A stretch of 64,000 bases of DNA from an uncultured Acidimicrobiia bacterium. Its GTDB lineage: Bacteria > Actinomycetota > Acidimicrobiia > Spongiisociales > Spongiisociaceae. This document shows positions 24,001 to 27,377 of this stretch, piece by piece (the first letter of the stretch is position 1; each line of letters starts with the position of its first letter). The position numbers were made by a program, and so were the translations under genes. Below the pieces are notes generated by a model. That model saw only the letters and a program-made list of their open reading frames with translations. It searched no databases and was not told the origin of the DNA. The stretch lies in contig OY282370.1 in assembly GCA_958295745.1 (NCBI GenBank), positions 1,226,311 through 1,290,310 of the forward strand. The letters run 5' to 3'.

Positions 24001-26017
24001 TCGGGGTGGGGTCGGCGGTGGGGTCGGCGATGGACAGGGCTATGGAGGCGGAACGATATACGGACACCGCGGAGAAGGTGTCCGCTTCGATGGTATCGCC
24101 CGGGGTTTCGGGGTCCGGCACGTCCGGGTCCCGCTGCGAAACCGACAACACCCCCAAGGTAACGGTCTCCCCCGCCTCCGCCGCGGTGTCCGCAAACGCG
24201 TTCAGGGTGATGTCGGCCGAACCGCTGCGGGAACCCGCCTCGATCTCTATATCGAAATCCGGGATGGTCTCGTAGTCGGCCCCCGCCGTGGATTCGTCCG
24301 CCCCCGCCGTCGCCGTCGACGACCCCGACAGAACCCCCGCCCGCACCTTCAGATCCCGGTCGGGGGCGTCGGCGCCGGTGGGCAGGGAGGCGGTTACCTC
24401 GATGGTTTCCGATGAACCCTCGTCAGCCGAGTCCGGATCGGCGGAGAGCGTGATCCAATTGTCGTCGTCGGTGATGGCCAGGTAAACCGGATAAACATCG
24501 AACCGGTCCGATTCTGCCCGCACGCTCACCCGCTGGTGGCCCTCCGGGGCGGTGTTGTCGGTGGGGGTGAAGGTGAACGTGCCGCTCCCCGACCGGGCGT
24601 CGGCCGGGATGGTGACGGTGAACTCGGGCACCGCCGTGAAATCACCGGCGTCCCCCTCCACGTTGACGGTGACCTCGGTGGCCTCGCTCGATGTAAAACC
24701 CTCCGGCAGGGAAGCGGTAACGGTTACGGTCTGGGCCCCGCCCCCCTCGGCTATCTCCGTCTTGTCCAAGGCCAGCTGGATGGCGGCGTCGTCTTCGAGG
24801 ATGGTCAAGGAGGCGGAGGCGACCGCCAAGCCGGGATCGGAGTTGCCCCCGCTTATGGTCAGGGTCTTATCGGGGCTGGCAGCCGTGTTGTCGGTGATGG
24901 GGATGCTCAGGGTTGCGGTGCCTTCATAGTGATAGGCGGGGATGGTGAAGGTGAGAGAAGCCGGGCGGGTGTAGTCGGTCCCCGCCGTTGCCGTATCGTC
25001 GTCCGCCCCCGCCGTGACGGTCACCCAGGTGTCCTCGGTCCGGCGCTTCCCCTCCGGGAAGGCTGCGGTCACCTCGATCGAGGCGGTCCCTGTGTCCTCG
25101 TCCACCTCGGTCGGGTCCAGGCTCAGGCTGATGGAGCCGGGGGCGAATACCTCGTCCTCGTCGTCGGCAATGTCGATCGACGCCTCGGTAACGGAACCGT
25201 TGCCCAGCCCGGAGGAGGAACCGGTCACCTGGACCGAGCGGTCGGCGGTCTGATTGATGAAGTCGTCCTTCGGCGCCAGGTCGAATGTGGTGGAGCCTGA
25301 GGTCCGACCGGCGGGGATGCTGATGCTCAAGGCCGAGTCGTCCACCGTGTCGAAGTGGGTTCCCTCCGTAGTGCCCGCCCCCGCCTCCACCGCCAGGTTC
25401 ACGGTAGTTGCGTTCGGCGAGGAATGATCGAGGGCGGCGGTGACCGTGATCGTCTCCGAATCGCCGTTCTCATCCACCTCGTCCGGCGAAACGCTGAGCG
25501 CGGCGGAGTTGTCGCCGTCCACGATGGTGACCAGCAGCGGGGTTATCTGTAGCGAGGTGTCCGACGAGAGGGAGCCCGTGATGCGGAGCACCTCCGGGCC
25601 CTCCACCACCGCGTCGGCAAGGACGTTTATGGTAACGGCTGCGCTCTTCTTGGTGCCGGCGTCCTCGGTTCCATCAACGGTAATGGTATTGGAGACGGAT
25701 GAGTAGTCATTGGAGGAAGCCTGCGCCGCGGGCAGGGAGGAGAGGTCGCCGCCGCCATCGGTTACCGCGAGCTGTATGGTACCCGCGGGGAGGTTTGCCG
25801 ACAGTTCGGCTTCCACATCTACGCTGAACCCGGTGCTGCCGCTCGAAGGCTCCTGCAGGGAGGAATCATGAGCGCTGTCCGCAAACCGGAGCGTAATACT
25901 CCCGGTGGACTGGGCCTGCGCCGCCTGGTAGGGCAAGTTGGGGAACAGCGAACCCACCAGGCCGAACGCGACCAAGAGCAACAGAAATCGATATCCGGGT
26001 TTCCGGCTGATCATCAT
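1..26017 (-). CDS. Giant secreted Calx-beta / leucine-rich-repeat surface protein (C-terminus cut by window edge)
   Basis: One frame stays open from the ATG at 26017 to base 1 with no stop, giving at least 8,672 residues. The N-terminus (MMISRKPGYR, then LLLLVAFGLVGSLF, then an AQAQS-type cleavage region near residue 36) is a Sec signal peptide. Most of the chain is repeats of about 100-110 residues ending in ITDDD/ITDND and carrying TVTAxF, TIPAGxxSG and DDxxxEGxET segments, the Calx-beta pattern (Ca2+-binding beta-sandwich of adhesins and the Na/Ca exchanger). I estimate some sixty copies by eye. Four capped LRR blocks interrupt them at about residues 1452-1752, 2116-2862, 3772-4316 and 4559-4819. 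Likely an exported adhesin or surface fibre. No SLH, LPXTG or other anchor is visible because the C-terminus is missing. A second in-frame ATG follows at 26014. The best Shine-Dalgarno-like stretch, AAGGGAG, lies about 16 nt upstream, further than usual. Confidence 0.93.
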   Translation of the reverse strand, partial: MMISRKPGYRFLLLLVAFGLVGSLFPNLPYQAAQAQSTGSITLRFADSAHDSSLQEPSSGSTGFSVDVEAELSANLPAGTIQLAVTDGGGDLSSLPAAQASSNDYSSVSNTITVDGTEDAGTKKSAAVTINVLADAVVEGPEVLRITGSLSSDTSLQITPLLVTIVDGDNSAALSVSPDEVDENGDSETITVTAALDHSSPNATTVNLAVEAGAGTTEGTHFDTVDDSALSISIPAGRTSGSTTFDLAPKDDFINQTADRSVQVTGSSSGLGNGSVTEASIDIADDEDEVFAPGSISLSLDPTEVDEDTGTASIEVTAAFPEGKRRTEDTWVTVTAGADDDTATAGTDYTRPASLTFTIPAYHYEGTATLSIPITDNTAASPDKTLTISGGNSDPGLAVASASLTILEDDAAIQLALDKTEIAEGGGAQTVTVTASLPEGFTSSEATEVTVNVEGDAGDFTAVPEFTVTIPADARSGSGTFTFTPTDNTAPEGHQRVSVRAESDRFDVYPVYLAITDDDNWITLSADPDSADEGSSETIEVTASLPTGADAPDRDLKVRAGVLSGSSTATAGADESTAGADYETIPDFDIEIEAGSRSGSADITLNAFADTAAEAGETVTLGVLSVSQRDPDVPDPETPGDTIEADTFSAVSVYRSASIALSIADPTADPTPTVLPKALTLAVTPSRAAEDASTAMTASVSLAAGEDPITEDVAVSVSLSADGTAAGGTAESADFTAVSTTVTITASEQAPFTSSSNPVTKEFTLVTASDDDTDDETIKVSGSAAGFTIASSFIAIADDDTAPDPVAPAINLRSDVLRVEEDSGATTVTVTAEYADQAARTNPTVVEVELADFAQYATAPDDFAAVAKFNITIPAGETKATGSFDLTVVDDTVVEGDETVRIIGREIAPPPGPAVGAIPPGTNTGLVGFAVSAADVIITDNDDVLFFSLDTVALAEGTAEARLSYEVGLAAGVTPLTSKTTITLSVEGGTATWGQTAAAGSDFVLARAAREIELEIESPTDARTVSGVIEMLVIDDDLAEGDETFSVSASAPGMTGSSHTVTIEDDDNRVTLSVSPHRVSEDSGSGGSSRTTTVTVTAVIPSDSTRTTARVIPLSVAADTAGSGDFSAAPSSFTITVPAGSNEASASFELTVVDDAAAEGAERLIIEAGAAFEVESPIYTGFGILSTWAAGYPTVTIVDDDAEDILLSVSRSSAAEDGGPAPVRVTATLREGVSRLRSAAVVTLSTAGGSAAAGVDYSLVDGEGGAGPFQVVIPAGRRSAGLDLVLSPIDDRSREGSESVVFSGSAPTFNVVPASFVLYDDDTAVSLSVSPGVVEEGSGSSVVTVTAALPSGEAAPAGGPITVVLTAAGGSGEGQAEEGSDEDFTTVVPDPFAVTIAAGARAGSVDFTLAVVDDSDAEGAEVITVAGTASGRVVVPTAVTIAGSDAAGSSLGTGGCSDGTWAAASDSTLSDDCEALVAVANHWLGNPDNSGLLSDHELRSWGSGLVGTWPGVTVSGGRVTGLDLSDGSLAGTLPGDLTSLTALTSLDLGGNRLTGVIPSGLVSLSALTSLDLGGNRLSGSILSLTGLRALTSLDVSDNRLSGVIPSGLVSLSALTSLDLGGNRLTGPIPSGLGLLAALTSLDVSDNRLLGSIPSGLDSLSALTSLDLSGNRLTRSIPSGLGLLAALTSLDVSDNQLTGFIPSRLGSLTALTEFGFCGNGFTGALPAGLASGVTLPGYDATTGVEGCRRGIALRVSPVGVPEGGTTAVTVTAELVGYGGVGQPALPGADTTVAVSVGAGTATEGVDFTAVGDFTVVIGAGRRSGSTAVNVTAADDAGFEGPETLVVSGAAVGELVFGSEAAILDGDSRVVLTLSPTSAKEGMSTEIEVTAALTGFGAGLNQPALPAAGVVVPISVASGTAGAVSDFTAVPDFTITIPAGASSHTGTFQMAAAADGVDDPGETVRVLSPSGTASAPAGPLAVVPAVLTITDDDSIMVIELSVDQTVVAEGGSDQTVTVTASFLAGQTTFAGTVVQLNLVDGTASSADNDYTALATVNLLIPNGQSSGTADVTIAIPQDTNVEEDKTVILRAVRPSSAFTVTPSEFTITITDDDSGIADLNAALCADGTYVEDTTNTGLIADCQALVAVRNHFTGNSANQGLPADDSATNGVDETHVLRTWGVRRLDTGRQNLVFSGQQARSVFETRDVRSWPGVTVEEVGGVLRVVGLNLHNQGLEGLVPPQSLTYNRNYVFPNFIYTYAIADAHPIPPSAEAAPNEIAGSVPAQIGDLSELRSLDLGGNRLTGAVPAGVLSSGLTHLDLSGNDLSLGALDVTSWTGLTELRVGGSSLSAWPTGIAAGIEVLDVSGAGLSGSLPALSGMSELVHLDLSGNGFSGGIPAGWGGLLGLSHLDLGGNRLTGGIPTAFRPRTDPTDSDVRLGLWDLSYLDLRNNLLSGPINDGLDWREMVHLDLSGNGFSGAAPTWLSDSALLEYVDLSRNDFSGGLPSWRRPLTSLTHLDLSGNRLSGVIPSSWASLSGLEELRLSGNRLSGTFPAWVSRLSDLQHLHLADNRLTGSIPAAWTGSGLIHLDLSGNRLRGPIPAAFADFIDMTRLDLSGNRLTGTIPAGLGDLTSLRRLDLSGNLLTGPIPTALGDLTELRMLDLGGNRLTGSIPGELGDLTKLKRLAVGDNRLTGALDAALIGLTEITHFDVGGNPNLYPDTHSNGASTLGISTGWPSQWNKVTYLDMSDVGMSAAFPTGLEAMAGLTHLDLSGNRITGSLPAALGGSRKLEVLLVSGNRLTGSVPAAWGNLAASGGGSLSRFGFCGNGITGPLPALLRSGVELVGFPSGSAAAYQEVAACARGVTLSSSPKLAAEDAGATEVTITATRPAYGGLGRNLSGEETEVFFTLVGGTAALGATGDFTFQDPNGQAFQAPPPSGRVRLTTGAATPLEEISDPTVTVTASFAPGVTSTRPTRVSLRVGAAGDTAQIGSLASGGDYEVVGGRTQELVIPAGDNSASVDLEMVIFEDREYEGVETFTVSGTTRDCSVGLGRGDCSVGSTQAAITDKDNPTVLSVTIPAGKRSASTVVTLTPVDDSNAEAGVETLSVVGSAVGVAVIGAEIGIVDDDGGAPSEVEWTLNPTTAEESAGDIGVEVAASLADGGVLSRDTVVSFTVGNADDPDTPAVERDSAVSGTDYEVVADFTLTIPAGSNEGSAAFVLAGTDDQLDEPDETLTVAASATAPLTVDAARRTLTLTDADDSPQRLVLTADADPATSGAQTSLAEDAGARVVTVTAAFPEGASAVTTRTVVDVAIGGQAVLLSTAVRGQDYTSAESVRIVIPPGGRSGSASFGLEVVDDLVTGEPDETISLVGTISTGAVVPVDNASLTITDNDSGIELSISPDEAAETAGLVSTTVTAAFEAGVTPPDSPTTVTVTVGGAEDSAARNPADDPTTTGVDESEAGDYTAPQTLVITIPANTRTADGALAITVRDDRISEAAETVALTGSAAGYVVKPAAFTILASDPVSTVVDLSLSPATAVEPASGSRTFTAALQAAFPVGTAARTQDTVINISVGAAAGDTAASRVDFLPRDNLTLTIPAGSTSVSVPFSLVILGDGAGESPETLTVSGRATGLVVNPTRLTITDPAAAPSDPTSAVLRVSPAVVTEGAADAVTSITVTASLPTGMTAPVGGNTVTVTVAGGTAELGASKDFTAAAPADISIAEGDSSGTTTFDLTVKPDAIAEGDETITVSGVLSGSTTPVIPAVITIAGNDSGTAALDPAGCSDGTWVTSPSTNAVRVASCETLVAIRNHWLGNPDNAGLPSGHELRSWGTGLIGTWPGVTLLGSGEVSRLDLSDGGVNGTIPAALGDLGADLTNLDLSGNNLAGVLPFSVLDNFTGLYVLRLSGNRLTEVGDMTSLDSLSDLDLSGNRLTSFPEGLDWLATLTSLDLSDNQIRGALPAVLGYLDALVSLDLSGNQFTGGIPADWSPDEDNFTGLLSLENLDLSGNRLSSLPTWLGDFGALLKSLDLSDNRLTGSIPAWSALTGLTSVDLSGNGLSGSIPAWSALTGLTSVDLSGNGLSGSIPAWSALTGLTSVDLSGNRLSGSIPAWSALTSLTSVDLSGNGLSGSIPAWSALTGLTSVDLSGNSLTGSITSGVDALTSLTFLSLADNQLSGVIPSGLGSLSGLERLDLGNNLLTGFIPSTMGNLSGLERLDLGNNLLTGFIPSTMGRLTGLERLHLDDNRLTGVIPDSIGGLAYSPFGSGGSLRRFSFCGNDLTGSLPSGLRSRWIVLEDSPTDAGFAHGPFASRLRPVSDCRRAVELSVDTQTHTEGASASAVSVTASLVGFGGAGQPPLPSSDTVVAVSVVDGTAEAVQGGAGDYTAVTPFEITIPAGQVSAVGTFTLTLFNDSFPEPEETISIVGRNGEAAVAGTSLIITDDDATAPANIDLAVSPATVPEGSTTTITVTASFRANRATRSSATTVALDLTSAATPAQPGREYTLVTGQTVTIPAGERTGSASFDLTTLEDAAVAPDKHFTITGTLASFTIGSAEVTIANNDAHAALDPAICDTTTVVPAGNPDLTKQCKVLVGIRNHWTGNPANGRLPTGHPLRNWNGSTSIDSWPGVTVATPDGAKRVTGLDLSAADQENSIAGTVPALNQLPSLSVLDLSDNRLTGNIPTVLPGALTSLDLSGNQLTGNIPTALPSGLTALDLSGNQLTGGIPAVLGSRTGLTSLDLSTNELTGTIPAALGRLTALTSLNISENQLSGTIPSALGGLTSLTAFSFCNNGLTGPLPTALRSGVTLDVAQTAYEGVEDCASTVTLSVDPATLSEGSTSSVTLTASLPSGREAPSGGLRLEVTTAGGTATAGADFAPVHQVITIPAGEESAAAQLSLTAPEDAAREGAETFSITGVAPGAGYYVSPAVVTIPANDPTAASGVVWSVNPDRFQERDTTTVYNATMTISVPDGQSASGSNHLLYPWLTLPGSSAIGAYFGFNPADYGVLGISRNTAIVLPAGQHSVTRNIQVRVLADNFAEGDETFAFFPNCPRTPCARPPGPTVTITDADLVADLTVDTDGGTAGTQTTVAEGVTSRTVTVTATLPSGVTAQRTLSLPLTVAPGTAQAADFTAASLGTITIASGASSGTATFDLTVNSDSDQLEREETIVVSSSADGFTIDPAVITIPVHDRILTVDVNPISINEEQNNPQVSVGPVRTENGYAVPTAINNIYARVGSRDVQFNIVARDSSGGIPVAVSVGQNYSDQVVNTNPRTISITVRSINAPTYAFRHRVVTIVDDEWGRRPAGIDLAVDKPAVSEADGVVEVTVTASFTREGGNPAGLDVATAVPLEIRPVTASAGVDYRLVDASGDPISAAPTISIPSGQTSATASFRLEVIGDAVQEGDESLWVAAVSTPSPNGFVFEDGVDPAEITIADRHPIILTFSPAAVSEGGGGRNFTDILVTASLPQGSSAPTRDLVIRNVRFVDGTADSGDYTASPTLTLTIPAGWFDSVGRQIRVEVLDDILAEGSETIRLVGDPPYGYSLVDGVLTITDDEGAAPTGVQLELAPASVSERSAPQQVGVTARLGTWIAAPVTHTYTDSNGVEQTIPCPLDEFGVGRCSYSLSGGDQEVVNLPTFVPSTVALPTDTTVRVSLEAAAGRAGLVPAVPGADFVPPAPFTVTIPAGQIHASASFSLDVVADGLVEPIETFRVDGTVNGLTLYDRPVQILASGSRAGIALSASPGSVAETDGTVKVTVTADLSSVQPVNADTRITVSVGGGSGDTTTEGTDYGTVPDFTIVIPAGRSSGSAAFSLSLRDDLVAEGSETLVISGSDPMQWTSAGYVPLVLPWSITAGQVEITDDDGDAVLEMTLDTAAVEESSGTTEVGVTVGFAGGKARTEDTRVTVSVTGAADGGEEGKASAGADYTAVADFVVVIPAGQNRAEGKFDFAVVGDRLVEGAERVTVAAVAGQHVLYRELTITDDDRAPTDLVLTLIPALLTVEPATLPIPEGSAGRTYFVTVDSPPDQGLVDPDDPPTVTLSMGGGTASANDFTVSYLPPGGKPPVLATITAAADNRVEGVESLVVSGTSSGGENVIPAVLTLKDPDGAAAPDGIDLTFGRSEVGEGDGTVRVAVRAQLYCRQAGTCPVLTEDRTVELELSETLSVAELDDDFTLGSASITIPAGSMVGAGELELRVVDDRLVEGNESVTVGGAAVGYQVDPATLLIVDDEEAAGELDLRFSRGVVDESAGTVPLVLTAGWPARLSVLTDTEVTVFLGGGSAAEGVDYELLERSQFTLTIPAGRSSASIEVGELSLVDDGVAEDTETFEAFGLAQQENAEVPQRYKVNSAVLRVTDDDPVSVKLTVDTPQVREAPERSVTTEFALTPAEVAVTVTAALTGRADGDTVVRDRETVVRVSVGAEGDGAVPGEDYSVAGLDAEGYLTIRIPAGEVSADGSFRLRVVDDDVAGETEYTATPRPGRSARIDVSRTEWLSIVGSVARSGESDLEVADTRVEIWDLTDQMPTVLDFTLSPVKVVEGDADHTVRITATAHLGTVEQGKIVLSSDLVVPLVLSGETDSDGNALLGWAQAGVDYGTPTQVTPAPVLGQAAGVMMVTIPAGQLSGAVTFDLPIMGDNITESAVVLGESGSEWVRVGTTLEGWTADPVILEITDDDPAPALRLQLDKESVAEGAGEQTVNVTARLVDADGAPGVFPADVPFELRLIGDASDVEEARFAADGVASSLYDYEVLPPPPLQPGAAPVRTPGDWINIFTFGRIPALTEGSLVEVGFNVDRIGALYTSDVPVVLSVGAAGDTASGSDVELVSARTGLHHSGTSLPVSDGRVAVTIRRQGSGAPLRMTLRVVDDAEWEGAETFTISGTTSNCPQSGSCSVGSVQFTIPGSDAPSPPPALPDETPVNTDGEWVDIEVVGSVLAEGSFAGSSVLAEGSVVDVDLSISRRSTFHTDTTVKVTVGAEGDSATNRDYRIVSARQGETNRPIFNRGFSVDITDIEVRATLRLRVVDDAEHEGAEVFTLVGSTDDCPQLGASCTVGSVQLAIPGSDTPPSLLNRRSVVIPAGESSVTTSFNSFELEVLDDNLDEGEGEDIVVEAAGLPPVLGKSGSPSARLRIVDDDVASNVIALEVTPSGAGSGSGWVSEGAGSDLALLVALAFPEGAAARLTDTVVTLSAEDGSAESETPGPDDPDDPSDYSLVFKDTDGSGPLGVGEAVISAGDTGSAIWLRSPSKLDFDVFDDSAVEGDETFVIRGTAAGFEVGSDTVTIRDSEPSAIVLTFTSGGGRRELELDEDVNAQLADLLDDDGNPGVAGPLAVEVRAAFPSSVDDDDLPVTDTVITLSGAEGKLREWDGEVSRAASSSDYAVQSVVLNTRNDPLTLTIPGGARSAVGTVRVSLADDKAVETTENLQIVGSTSDYSVTPAVIHIADNDSALPAYDLSVSPPFVAEGAAAPEAVTVTARTKGDARIGVDTVIQLALSGTEPGGPDYLPVAEEDLRLVVPADAASGSVTFDLTMVDDQVAEGVARVGGQAVYDAVQVSGTAVSPVGGEALVVNAVGQQSRVVILDNDVVQRTIRLSVVSPAEALREGSDDNRVEVRAAFVSADGPVRPVDTRVRVQVGDGDSEGTTEARAADDYEFVDYVVVVIPAGEQAGEASFDLTLLDDRVSEPDEQITLLGKVVGPYDLPYPDYPDRKFWVVPAALTITDNDIAPAFATLQVAPTPSDEAVGGAAAWTGMVREGDEVTDFTVTASFGPGAVRSVDTVLTLRLGGRGPSGGIPIVHDGRSILGPDGQPLTTPRIPGDTALIGTDFNILRAGETTPVPNDFTLPLTIPAGRTTGSATFRLRVEDDTIANEDPETLTVYSAAPAPAAGNPEFNIMPASITIIDNDQVSEIDLTLLDAEDGDDLSVLAESAGWVNVYIKASYPGTAVLAADTVVGVTVEDGTADGKGVDYWDRTYGDPNSNTEETPLPLTIPAGQNSVTLPALLQVEIIDDRDLEDDETINVTGVVTGVQSTEFTVNPDQLTIEDNDLPVALNVDTDPGTSGLQTVLAEAGDIIEVTVTAAMPADLPIQPGGGTITLSLKETSDSNKADQGGDPGDDFQLVDASGDELTSVDVTLPDGSRTSAPVTLRIKVADDRTVEPDETLAVSGTSMEFSNVVDTKVTIVDDDVDLSVDDGSVDEGDTDTVIVTAAVGEAAPAGGHTVALSVSDAGDYTAEAADYSSTPASTPFQVTIPAGSKTATAAFDLTAVADDRAEDAETVGVTGVLSGFQVDPAVVSIEDQDRGITLTFIDSSDNAVASIGEDDGATALRVKATLDADATDLAEDVTVTVTVGDTGGTADLGATQDYTRSSSSVTVTIQAGQRSADSGTVTITPNSDNRAEDNETIRFTGSAAGFTVADTDLPIIDPDSKVLLVLSDTAVDEDDNPSLTITAKFDASVTSSSVNSAIAVAVTVTPAAANGADADDYSYTPTTVTIPVGGFTSGPQTLSLTINDDDQVEDGTGSKNEEGLVIDGNPPAGSPDIDPVTLLIADDDHQLAWTLTQSGSAYTGGTEGDSLNTVSAQANFAATSSELTAPLTVTLDAATSGDATAEAGDLTSPGTPLTVTIPAGAVSSNTAALTGYGFTQDTVAELPETVLAGGTAGDYTVDDTTLTITDDDSVISLSLGSTVAE
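11560..12340 (-). repeat. LRR block 4 of the giant protein (shortest block)
   Basis: Encodes about residues 4559-4819. The N-cap has CKVLVGIRNHWTGN, LRNWNG and SWPGVTV. Roughly seven LRRs follow (LDLSGNQLTGNIPTALP type), then the C-cap FSFCNNGLTGPLPTAL with partner Cys in VEDCAST. Calx-beta repeats resume at once and continue to the window edge. Confidence 0.85.
13070..14700 (-). repeat. LRR block 3 of the giant protein
   Basis: Encodes about residues 3772-4316. The N-cap has CETLVAIRNHWLGN, LRSWGTG and TWPGVTLL. LRRs of the LDLSGNRLTG type follow, including a run of nearly identical 23-residue units. The C-cap has FSFCGNDLTGSLPSGL, with a partner Cys about 40 residues on (SDCRR). The order N-cap, LRRs, C-cap, Calx-beta matches the other three blocks. 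Confidence 0.85.
13594..13930 (-). repeat. Five tandem 69-bp LRR units
   Basis: Five 69-bp units encode the 23-residue LRR SGSIPAWSALTGLTSVDL followed by SGNGL. Copies differ at only a few bases; the shared segment ctccaagccggaatag recurs every 69 bp. The high DNA identity, not just protein identity, indicates recent tandem duplication or gene conversion. Copy number is therefore a likely site of strain variation. Confidence 0.9.
17430..19670 (-). repeat. LRR block 2 of the giant protein (largest block)
   Basis: Encodes about residues 2116-2862. The N-terminal cap has CQALVAVRNHFTGN followed by WPGVTVEEV. It is followed by over twenty LRRs such as LDLSGNRLTGSIPAELG-like units, less uniform than block 1. 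The C-cap reads FGFCGNGITGPLPALL with a partner Cys in VAACARG, then the next Calx-beta repeat begins. An insertion between N-cap and first repeat (LTYNRNYVFPNF and following) is unique to this block. Confidence 0.85.
20760..21660 (-). repeat. LRR block 1 of the giant protein (capped plant-type LRRs)
   Basis: Encodes about residues 1452-1752. It opens with a cap containing two cysteines and the motif CEALVAVANHWLGN, followed by LRSWG and TWPGVTV. About ten 24-residue LRRs follow with the consensus LTSLDVSDNQLTGxIPSxLG. It closes with FGFCGNGFTGALPAGL and a second Cys (VEGCRR), then runs straight into the next Calx-beta repeat. The LTGxIP core is the plant-specific LRR class. Several DNA units are near-identical 72-mers, so expansion looks recent. 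Confidence 0.85.
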
Positions 26018-26070
26018 TTGGGGACCGGTTCCACTCCCTTGGATTGCCGCGGGGCGTTCGACCACCGCAC

Positions 26071-26105
26071 ACTATAGCCTATTCCCCCAATCTACCCCCC
26101 CCCCC
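26071..26105 (-). promoter_or_regulatory. Putative promoter of the giant gene with a G11 tract at the -35 position
   Basis: On the minus strand a TATAGT -10 element lies at 26076-26071. Directly upstream, 18 nt separate it from an uninterrupted run of 11 G (26105-26095), which occupies the place of the -35 hexamer. Transcription would start near 26064, leaving a leader of about 47 nt before the ATG at 26017. A second AT-rich element, TATAAT, lies at 26155-26150. No experiment supports either; the assignment is by pattern only. Confidence 0.4.
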
Positions 26106-26236
26106 GCAGTTGGGAGTGGAAATATTTCAAAGTGCCTCTCCAACCTGGGATTATAGCCAGCAGCAACAGCTTCGGCTGGTGTAGCGGTCGTCAGCGCCGG
26201 GTCGGGGGCGATGCGGGCTGTTCGGCTGCCGCAGAC

Positions 26237-27007
26237 CTATCGGGAGTACATGGCGTCCAGCACGGCGGCCAGCTTCGTATCCAGGTAGCGGGAGCGGGCG
26301 GTCCGGATGAAGTGATCCTCGATGCCGTGCAGGGCTTCGGCGATGCCCCCGGCCATGGCCCCGATCGTGTCGGAGTCGCCTCCGATGGATATGGCGTTGC
26401 GCACCCCGTCCTCGAAGCTGTCGGACTCCAACGCGCAGATGATGGATTCGGGCACCGAGCCCTGGCATGACACGTCGAATTTGTAATCCGGCCGTATCTC
26501 GTCCACAGATCTATCCATGTCGTAGCCGTACTCCTCGGCGATGACGTCACGGATGGCCTCGGCGGGGCGCCCGTTCAGAGCCAGCCAGACGGAATGAGCA
26601 ACCGCCAGAGCACCCTTGATGCCTTCCGGATGGTTGTGGGTGATCTCGGTGATGCGCTCTGTTGCAGCCAGCGCCGCGTCCAGATCCCCCCGGTTCAGAT
26701 ATGCGGCGGGCGACACCCGCATCCCGGCGCCATTGCCGTAACTACAGTAGGGCTCAGGGTGATCGGAATCCCTCCACCACCTGAACCAGCGTCCGTAACC
26801 CCTCCCGTGATACTCACGGCACCACGCCTGCAAAGTGGTTGCCGGATCCCGTCCGTTCATCAGAATGTCCGCCATAGCAACCGTACAAACCGTATCATCG
26901 GTGAACCGGCACCAGTCATGCCAGAACTCGAAGTCCTTGCTCTTGCAGTCCTTCCCCCTCCCCTCGAATCGAGACCCAACAATGTCCCCAATGACCGCTC
27001 CGTACAT
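26237..27007 (-). CDS. ADP-ribosylglycohydrolase family protein
   Basis: A 256-residue protein of the ADP-ribosyl-[dinitrogen reductase] hydrolase (DraG/ARH) family, which removes ADP-ribose from proteins or from O-acetyl-ADP-ribose using two Mg2+ ions. Visible family motifs are GDIVGSRFEG near the start, FTDDTVCTVAMAD (metal-binding TDDT at 36-39), GNGAGMRVSPAAYL, and GGDSDTIGAMAGGIAEA near the C-terminus (metal-binding DSDT). The ATG at 27007 is chosen over one 30 nt upstream because AGGAGG lies 7 nt before it. It lies upstream of the giant surface gene on the same strand (219-bp gap) and is divergent from the HigA-like gene. No ADP-ribosyltransferase partner is visible. Confidence 0.88.
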   Translation of the reverse strand: MYGAVIGDIVGSRFEGRGKDCKSKDFEFWHDWCRFTDDTVCTVAMADILMNGRDPATTLQAWCREYHGRGYGRWFRWWRDSDHPEPYCSYGNGAGMRVSPAAYLNRGDLDAALAATERITEITHNHPEGIKGALAVAHSVWLALNGRPAEAIRDVIAEEYGYDMDRSVDEIRPDYKFDVSCQGSVPESIICALESDSFEDGVRNAISIGGDSDTIGAMAGGIAEALHGIEDHFIRTARSRYLDTKLAAVLDAMYSR

Positions 27008-27068
27008 AGGTTGTCCTCCTACTCCTAATCCCAGCATAGGAACCCCAGAAAATGTAGCATCTACCTAT

Positions 27069-27377
27069 ATGTCCATCGACTACCCCACCCACCCAGGTCT
27101 CAGCATCAAGGAAGGATGCCTAGGAGACGAGCTGACCGTAACCGAGGCCGCCCACCTCCTCGGCGTAACCCGCCGCACCCTATCCCGGATAATCGACGGG
27201 CGCTCCAGCATCTCCCCAGAAATAGCGATCCGCTTAGAGAAAGCCGGATGGTCCGACGCAGACTTCTGGATGCGCCGCCAAGCCTCCCACGACCAAGCGC
27301 AAGCAAGCAAACACAAGACCAGACCACCGTCAGCCCCCACCAAACACCCACCCCGACAACCGAAGCGACCCAGCTAG
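27069..27377 (+). CDS. higA: HigA-like XRE-family antitoxin / regulator, orphan
   Basis: A 102-residue protein opening with MSIDYPTHPGLSIKEGCLG, the HPG..L.E.L...G pattern of HigA antitoxins. A helix-turn-helix follows (LTVTEAAHLLGVTRRTLSRI, then SSISPEIAIRLEKA and a WMRRQ segment). The last third is a basic, proline-rich tail that HigA proteins usually lack. HigA normally represses its operon and neutralises the mRNA-cleaving toxin HigB, encoded just upstream. No HigB reading frame exists here; the upstream gene is the divergent ADP-ribosylglycohydrolase. No clear ribosome-binding site precedes the ATG, so it may be leaderless. The stop codon lies inside the start of repeat copy 1. Confidence 0.8.
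   Translation: MSIDYPTHPGLSIKEGCLGDELTVTEAAHLLGVTRRTLSRIIDGRSSISPEIAIRLEKAGWSDADFWMRRQASHDQAQASKHKTRPPSAPTKHPPRQPKRPS

Noticed and set aside
26835-27068. Upstream extension of the HigA-like frame
   Set aside because: It overlaps the ADP-ribosylglycohydrolase gene on the other strand and resembles no protein. The HigA consensus begins at the ATG at 27069.
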